Shown piece after piece: positions 5,561-6,359 of a stretch of 6,359 nt of DNA; within the stretch, counting starts at the first letter, position 1, and each line of letters starts with the position of its first letter. Location of the stretch: the NCBI GenBank assembly GCA_947171615.1, contig CAMVYG010000132.1, positions 1 to 6,359 of the forward strand, in the 5' to 3' direction. The position numbers were made by a program, and so were the translations under genes. The stretch comes from an uncultured Clostridia bacterium (GTDB taxonomy: Bacteria > Bacillota > Clostridia > Oscillospirales > Acutalibacteraceae). The notes beneath the pieces were generated by a model that had not been told where the DNA came from, made no database searches, and saw nothing but the letters and a program-made list of their open reading frames with translations.

Positions 5561-5589
5561 TTTTCTTTTTTTCCTGCGTGGTGTAGAAT
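5561..5589 (+). promoter_or_regulatory. Possible nth promoter
   Basis: TAGAAT (5584-5589) matches five of six -10 positions. The hexamer 17 bp upstream, TTTTCT (5561-5566), matches only three of six, within a pyrimidine-rich tract. Transcription would begin near 5596, about 135 nt before the nth ATG. It is the best plus-strand candidate in the interval but weak. Confidence 0.3.
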
Positions 5590-5610
5590 ATTGTCAATAC
5601 AAGAAAAAGG

Positions 5611-5651
5611 ACGGTTTTAGTGTGAAAAATACTTTTTCACACACCGTTTTT
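5611..5651 (+). repeat. Terminator-like hairpin with T run in the nth leader
   Basis: GTGTGAAAAA (5620-5629) and TTTTTCACAC (5633-5642) are exact 10-bp complements with a 3-nt loop. ACGGT (5611-5615) and ACCGT (5643-5647) can extend the stem by 5 bp across a one-sided TTTA bulge. A run of five T (5647-5651) follows directly. This could be an attenuator in the nth leader. The A/T-rich upper stem is unlike a strong terminator, and the 23-bp palindrome could instead bind a dimeric regulator. Confidence 0.5.
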
Positions 5652-5735
5652 GTGCCTTTGCCGCAAAAAGGAAAGCGGCAATCGGCTACAACCACCGGCA
5701 CAAATTCCGAAAAAAGGAATGGGGGATTTTTATGA
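5622..5735 (+). CDS. Candidate 37-residue micro-ORF overlapping the nth start
   Basis: A GTG at 5622, with AAGGA about 10 nt upstream, opens a 37-codon frame (start MKNTFSHTVFVPLPQKGK if initiated with Met). Its TGA overlaps the nth ATG by 4 nt (ATGA). The peptide is basic with no recognised domain. Against it: a non-ATG start that lies inside a strong hairpin, inverted repeats throughout, and no family resemblance. It may be a cis-acting leader ORF or chance. Confidence 0.17.
   Translation: MKNTFSHTVFVPLPQKGKRQSATTTGTNSEKRNGGFL
5649..5704 (+). ncRNA. Nested double-stem leader structure upstream of nth (candidate cis-regulatory RNA)
   Basis: The outer arms TTTGTGCC (5649-5656) and GGCACAAA (5697-5704) are exact 8-bp complements. 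They enclose an inner hairpin, TTGCCGC (5658-5664) with GCGGCAA (5675-5681), whose 10-nt loop AAAAAGGAAA is itself ribosome-binding-site-like. A 15-nt strand (5682-5696) joins the inner stem to the outer stem. The outer left arm overlaps the T run of the preceding hairpin, so the two folds may compete. It ends 27 nt before nth. I recognise no named riboswitch or Rfam motif. Confidence 0.4.
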
Positions 5736-6359
5736 CAAAAAAGGAACTGGCGCTTTTGGCGGTAGAAGCTCTAAAGCGGGAATATCCCGACGCGATCTGC
5801 TCTTTGGAATATCAGGATCCTCTGCAGCTTCTGATCTCCACCCGACTTTCCGCTCAGTGCACGGATGCCAGGGTCAACATGGTGACCCCAGCGCTTTTTG
5901 CCCGCTTCCCCACGCTGGAAGCCTTTTGTGCGGGAACGGAGGAAGAGATCGGGGAGCTTATTCGCTCCTGCGGATTCTATAAAATCAAATCCAAGGATAT
6001 TCTGGCGGCCTGCAAAATGATTCGTGATGAATTCGGCGGTAAGGTGCCGGATACCATTGAAGATTTGACCCGGCTGCCCGGTGTGGGCAGAAAAACCGCC
6101 AACCTGGTGGTGGGCGATATTTACGGAAAGCCCGCCGTGGTCACGGACACCCACTGCATTCGCATTGCCGGCAGATTGGGGCTGACAAAGAACACCGTGC
6201 CGGTCAAGGTAGAGGACGATCTCAGAGCGGTACTGCCTCCGGAGGAATCCAACGATTTCTGTCACCGGCTGGTACTGCATGGACGGGCGGTCTGCACCGC
6301 CAGAAAAGCCATGTGTGAAAACTGCTGCATGAAGGATTTTTGCAAAAAAGCGGGAATCA
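5732..6359 (+). CDS. nth: Endonuclease III (DNA glycosylase/AP lyase), lacking only the last residues at the window edge
   Basis: This base-excision repair enzyme removes oxidised pyrimidines and cleaves the abasic site by beta-elimination. The window shows 209 residues, about the normal full length, before running off the edge without a stop. Motifs: STRLSAQCTD (36-45), the helix-hairpin-helix LPGVGRKTANLVV (115-127) with the catalytic lysine Lys121, TDTHCIRIAGRLGL (138-151) with the catalytic aspartate Asp139, and the [4Fe-4S] cluster ligands Cys188, Cys195, Cys198 and Cys204 in the exact C-x6-C-x2-C-x5-C spacing. All catalytic and cluster residues are intact. The ATG at 5732 is preceded by GGGGGA at 5-nt spacing, with AAAAAAGGAA slightly further upstream. 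It diverges from glyA across a 449-nt region rich in inverted repeats; no partner gene downstream is visible. Confidence 0.95.
   Translation, partial: MTKKELALLAVEALKREYPDAICSLEYQDPLQLLISTRLSAQCTDARVNMVTPALFARFPTLEAFCAGTEEEIGELIRSCGFYKIKSKDILAACKMIRDEFGGKVPDTIEDLTRLPGVGRKTANLVVGDIYGKPAVVTDTHCIRIAGRLGLTKNTVPVKVEDDLRAVLPPEESNDFCHRLVLHGRAVCTARKAMCENCCMKDFCKKAGI

Noticed and set aside
5328..5597. 89-codon minus-strand open frame in the glyA-nth intergenic region
   Set aside because: Its first start is a TTG without a ribosome binding site. It runs through the strong glyA promoter and the inverted repeats, its only ATG is at codon 63, and the peptide matches no family I know. It is better explained as non-coding leader DNA.
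5592..5597. Consensus TTGACA on the minus strand upstream of the glyA promoter
   Set aside because: No acceptable -10 box lies 16-18 bp downstream (the sequence there is purine-rich, GGAAAA). The TTGTCA/TATAAT pair further on is far better.
5771..6280. 169-codon minus-strand open frame opposite nth
   Set aside because: nth on the plus strand has all catalytic and cluster residues, so the opposite frame is a shadow.

Overview
This window looks like ordinary core chromosome from a Gram-positive anaerobe, most likely a member of the Clostridia (Oscillospiraceae-like; this placement is inference). The grounds are moderately GC-balanced DNA, purine-rich AGGAGG-type ribosome binding sites, a split (two-subunit) transketolase, and a flavin reductase-rubredoxin fusion of the type known as high-molecular-weight rubredoxin (Hrb) in acetogenic anaerobes. 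I see no mobile element, CRISPR array, rRNA or tRNA gene, phage gene or defence cassette.

Layout from left to right. (1) 1-1020, minus strand: the two subunits of transketolase. The C-terminal subunit is cut by the left edge and overlaps the N-terminal subunit gene by 8 nt; a sigma-A-like promoter lies at 1079-1107. (2) 1292-1606, plus strand: a single 104-residue DUF3892-type protein. It ends at a strong, probably bidirectional terminator (1638-1679) shared with the convergent gene. (3) 1688-5282, minus strand: a probable operon read in the order glyA (serine hydroxymethyltransferase), an unrecognised 69-residue helical protein, rarA (replication/recombination AAA+ ATPase), a possible 32-codon micro-ORF, and hrb. 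(4) 5283-5731: a 449-nt divergent intergenic region. (5) 5732-6359, plus strand: nth (endonuclease III), with its iron-sulfur motif complete and only the last few residues beyond the right edge.

Functionally the genes are housekeeping ones: pentose-phosphate carbon shuffling (transketolase), one-carbon metabolism (GlyA), replication-fork maintenance and base-excision repair (RarA, Nth), and NAD(P)H-driven electron delivery to an oxygen or nitric oxide scavenger (Hrb).

The least ordinary part is the intergenic DNA. The glyA promoter (TTGTCA, 17-bp spacer, TATAAT) has its -10 box inside a perfect 12-bp inverted repeat, and it is followed by a leader of about 220 nt with three further inverted repeats. 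The nth leader holds a 10-bp hairpin followed by a T run, and a nested double stem whose outer arm overlaps that T run. Two micro-ORFs, upstream of hrb and of nth, each end in a 4-nt ATGA overlap with the next gene. None of these leaders matches a riboswitch class I recognise. They are the best candidates for undescribed regulation here, but the evidence is only from reading the sequence.
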